From contig JACKEI010000001.1 of the NCBI GenBank assembly GCA_020633075.1, positions 1,612,001-1,676,000 of the forward strand: a stretch of 64,000 bases of DNA. The letters are read 5' to 3'. The DNA comes from Sandaracinaceae bacterium (lineage in GTDB: Bacteria; Myxococcota_A; Polyangia; Polyangiales; Houyiibacteriaceae). This document shows, in pieces, positions 62,894 through 64,000 of the stretch (the first letter of the stretch is position 1; every line of letters begins with the position of its first letter). The notes under the pieces were generated by a model. That model ran no database searches and was not told where the DNA came from. It saw nothing but the letters and a program-made list of their open reading frames with translations. A program made the translations under genes and the position numbers.

Positions 62894-62911
62894 TGAATGA
62901 ATCGCCATTCA
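62894..62911. promoter_or_regulatory. Operator-like inverted repeat before acyl-CoA dehydrogenase gene
   Basis: TGAATG-N6-CATTCA lies 24 nt upstream of the dehydrogenase ATG, in the divergent gap. Size and position suit a TetR- or FadR-type repressor of fatty-acid genes. No such regulator gene is in the window. Confidence 0.5.
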
Positions 62912-63001
62912 GTATCAGCTCGGGTGCGTTCACGCAATACCCGTCGGACCGTCCACCCGGCGCTGGTTGACAGCCCGCCCCGCGCCCCCAATGTCCCCGC
63001 C

Positions 63002-63331
63002 ATGACCGAGCCCGCCGCCGCGCCCGCGCCCGTCCTTCACCGTTGTGTCGAGAACCTGCGCCTCATGGGCATCGCGGAGGGCATCTCCTTCTTGTTGCTG
63101 CTGGGCGTGGCCATGCCGCTCAAGTACGCCTACGGCATGCCCATGGCGGTGCGCGTGGTGGGCAGCCTGCACGGGCTCTTGTTCGTCACCTTCCTGGCGC
63201 TGCTCTCGCACGCCGGCATCAAGCGCGACTGGTCGCCGCTCACGTCGCTCGGCTTCCTGGGGGCCTCCGTGATCCCCTTCGGTTTCTTGCTGGTGGACGG
63301 CAAGCTCAAGCGCGAGCGCAGCGCGCCGTAG
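63002..63331 (+). CDS. DUF3817 membrane protein
   Basis: A 109-residue protein with three predicted membrane segments. The DUF3817 pattern is clear: LRLMGIAEGISFLLLLGVAM, then MPMAVRVVGSLHGLLFVTF. Function unknown. ATG 63002 agrees with the family start. Divergent from the acyl-CoA dehydrogenase gene. Confidence 0.85.
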   Translation: MTEPAAAPAPVLHRCVENLRLMGIAEGISFLLLLGVAMPLKYAYGMPMAVRVVGSLHGLLFVTFLALLSHAGIKRDWSPLTSLGFLGASVIPFGFLLVDGKLKRERSAP

Positions 63332-63363
63332 CCCAGCGCGTGGGGGCCTGCTAGGACCACGCC

Positions 63364-64000
63364 GTGCTCGACGATCTCTCCCCCCTGAGCGGCGGCCTAC
63401 AGCGCGCCACGGCCACCACGGAAGCCGCCGTACGCGCGCTCGCGGGGACGGCGCGTGTGGATCTGGCGGGGCTGCCTCCGGGTGCCGCAGCGCTGCTGCT
63501 GGTGCGGGCCAGCCGCGCTCACGCCGGCCCCATGCTGGTGGTCACGCCCGACCAAGACGCCATGCGGCGCACGGCCGAGAGCCTGCGCTTCTTCCTCGGC
63601 GAGACCGAGGGCGAGCGCACCCAGGTGCTGCACTTTCCGGCCGCGGACACCTCGCCCTTCCTGGACGTCGCGTCCGACCGCCGCGCCACCATGGACCGCC
63701 TGGCCGCGCTCTTTCACATGGCGCAGGGGCTGCCGTGGCGCTTCCTGGTGGTCTCCGCGGCGGCGCTGATCCGCAAGGTGGCCCCGCGCGAGGCCATCAC
63801 GTCGCGGTCCAAGTGCGTGCGCGCCGAGGACGAGCTGGACCGCGACGAGCTGGTGCGCGTGCTGGCCGACGGTGGCTACCTGCGCGTCCCTGTCGCGGAG
63901 GACCCCGGCACCTTCGCGGTGCGCGGCGGCATCCTGGACGTGTATGCCCCGCACGCGCCCTACCCGGCGCGCATCGATCTCGACGACTGGCTGGTGACCA
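63364..64000 (+). CDS. mfd: Transcription-repair coupling factor Mfd, N-terminal part
   Basis: GTG start at 63364; 212 codons are open to the right edge. The N-terminal UvrB-homology (biotin-like) region is recognisable: LLVVTPDQDAMRRTAESLRF-type nucleotide region, HFPAADTSPF, DRLAALF, and FAVRGGILDVYAP, the typical Mfd/UvrB turn. The full protein would be about 1,150 residues; the rest lies outside. It starts 33 nt after the DUF3817 gene. Confidence 0.9.
   Translation, partial: MLDDLSPLSGGLQRATATTEAAVRALAGTARVDLAGLPPGAAALLLVRASRAHAGPMLVVTPDQDAMRRTAESLRFFLGETEGERTQVLHFPAADTSPFLDVASDRRATMDRLAALFHMAQGLPWRFLVVSAAALIRKVAPREAITSRSKCVRAEDELDRDELVRVLADGGYLRVPVAEDPGTFAVRGGILDVYAPHAPYPARIDLDDWLVT

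Overview
The window is GC-rich, densely packed bacterial DNA. It looks chromosomal and most like a myxobacterium of the Polyangiales/Sandaracinaceae type. That view rests on the large number of secreted lipoproteins with Asp/Gly-rich linkers, the long runs of myxobacterial Cys-rich (DUF4215-type) repeats, ECF and FliA-like sigma factors, a hybrid sensor kinase, CehA-type PHP lipoproteins, and a reverse transcriptase with the long N-terminal extension typical of myxobacterial retrons. No rRNA, tRNA, CRISPR array, insertion sequence or prophage was seen. Taxonomy is inferred from gene content only.

Layout. 1-7581 (minus) is one tightly packed run: a hypothetical protein, a response-regulator/histidine-kinase hybrid, cysteine desulfurase, mnmA, a lipoprotein, a RlmD-type rRNA methyltransferase, nrdR and ribD (cut by the left edge). 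7729-11948 holds a FliA-like sigma factor behind a perfect 18-bp palindrome, a TPR protein, an orphan type III secretion inner-rod gene (sctI-like), a CHASE-GGDEF diguanylate cyclase and an M15-type murein peptidase. 11992-15642 (minus) holds a lipoprotein, a CopD/HemJ-like membrane protein, a GNAT-like protein and fumC. 15777-22623 carries an esterase/extensin-like fusion, a lipoprotein, an ACT-like protein and an L,D-transpeptidase. 22722-27731 (plus) has a P1B-type ATPase homologue that has lost its catalytic motifs, then argH and lysA. 27778-32315 includes secreted proteins and a three-gene unit: ECF sigma factor, membrane protein with a glycogen-binding-like (CBM48) domain, and a predicted outer-membrane barrel with the same domain.

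32326-45795 is a surface-protein district. It contains a 2,441-residue lipoprotein with 44 Cys-rich repeats and, divergent from it, three overlapping lipoprotein genes. 45982-52245 holds an HU-like protein, ybeY overlapped by a degenerate biotin-carboxylase-like gene, two copies of a ~100-bp intergenic repeat, an SMI1/KNR4 protein, and a coupled acyltransferase/SDR pair. 52332-58007 has enolase, an extensin-like lipoprotein, a retron-type reverse transcriptase preceded by a hairpin-rich region that could be its msr-msd RNA, a hypothetical gene and an lgt homologue. 58084-64000 ends with a CehA/McbA-like PHP lipoprotein, a sensor-like lipoprotein, an acyl-CoA dehydrogenase behind a palindromic operator-like site, a DUF3817 protein and the 5' end of mfd.

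How the parts fit. Housekeeping functions (riboflavin, thio-tRNA, Arg/Lys synthesis, fumarase, enolase) are interleaved with envelope functions (lipoproteins, Lgt, murein peptidases, L,D-transpeptidase). The strongest candidates for new biology are the putative retron, the dead P1B-ATPase, the ECF/CBM48/barrel unit and the dead biotin-carboxylase homologue joined to ybeY.
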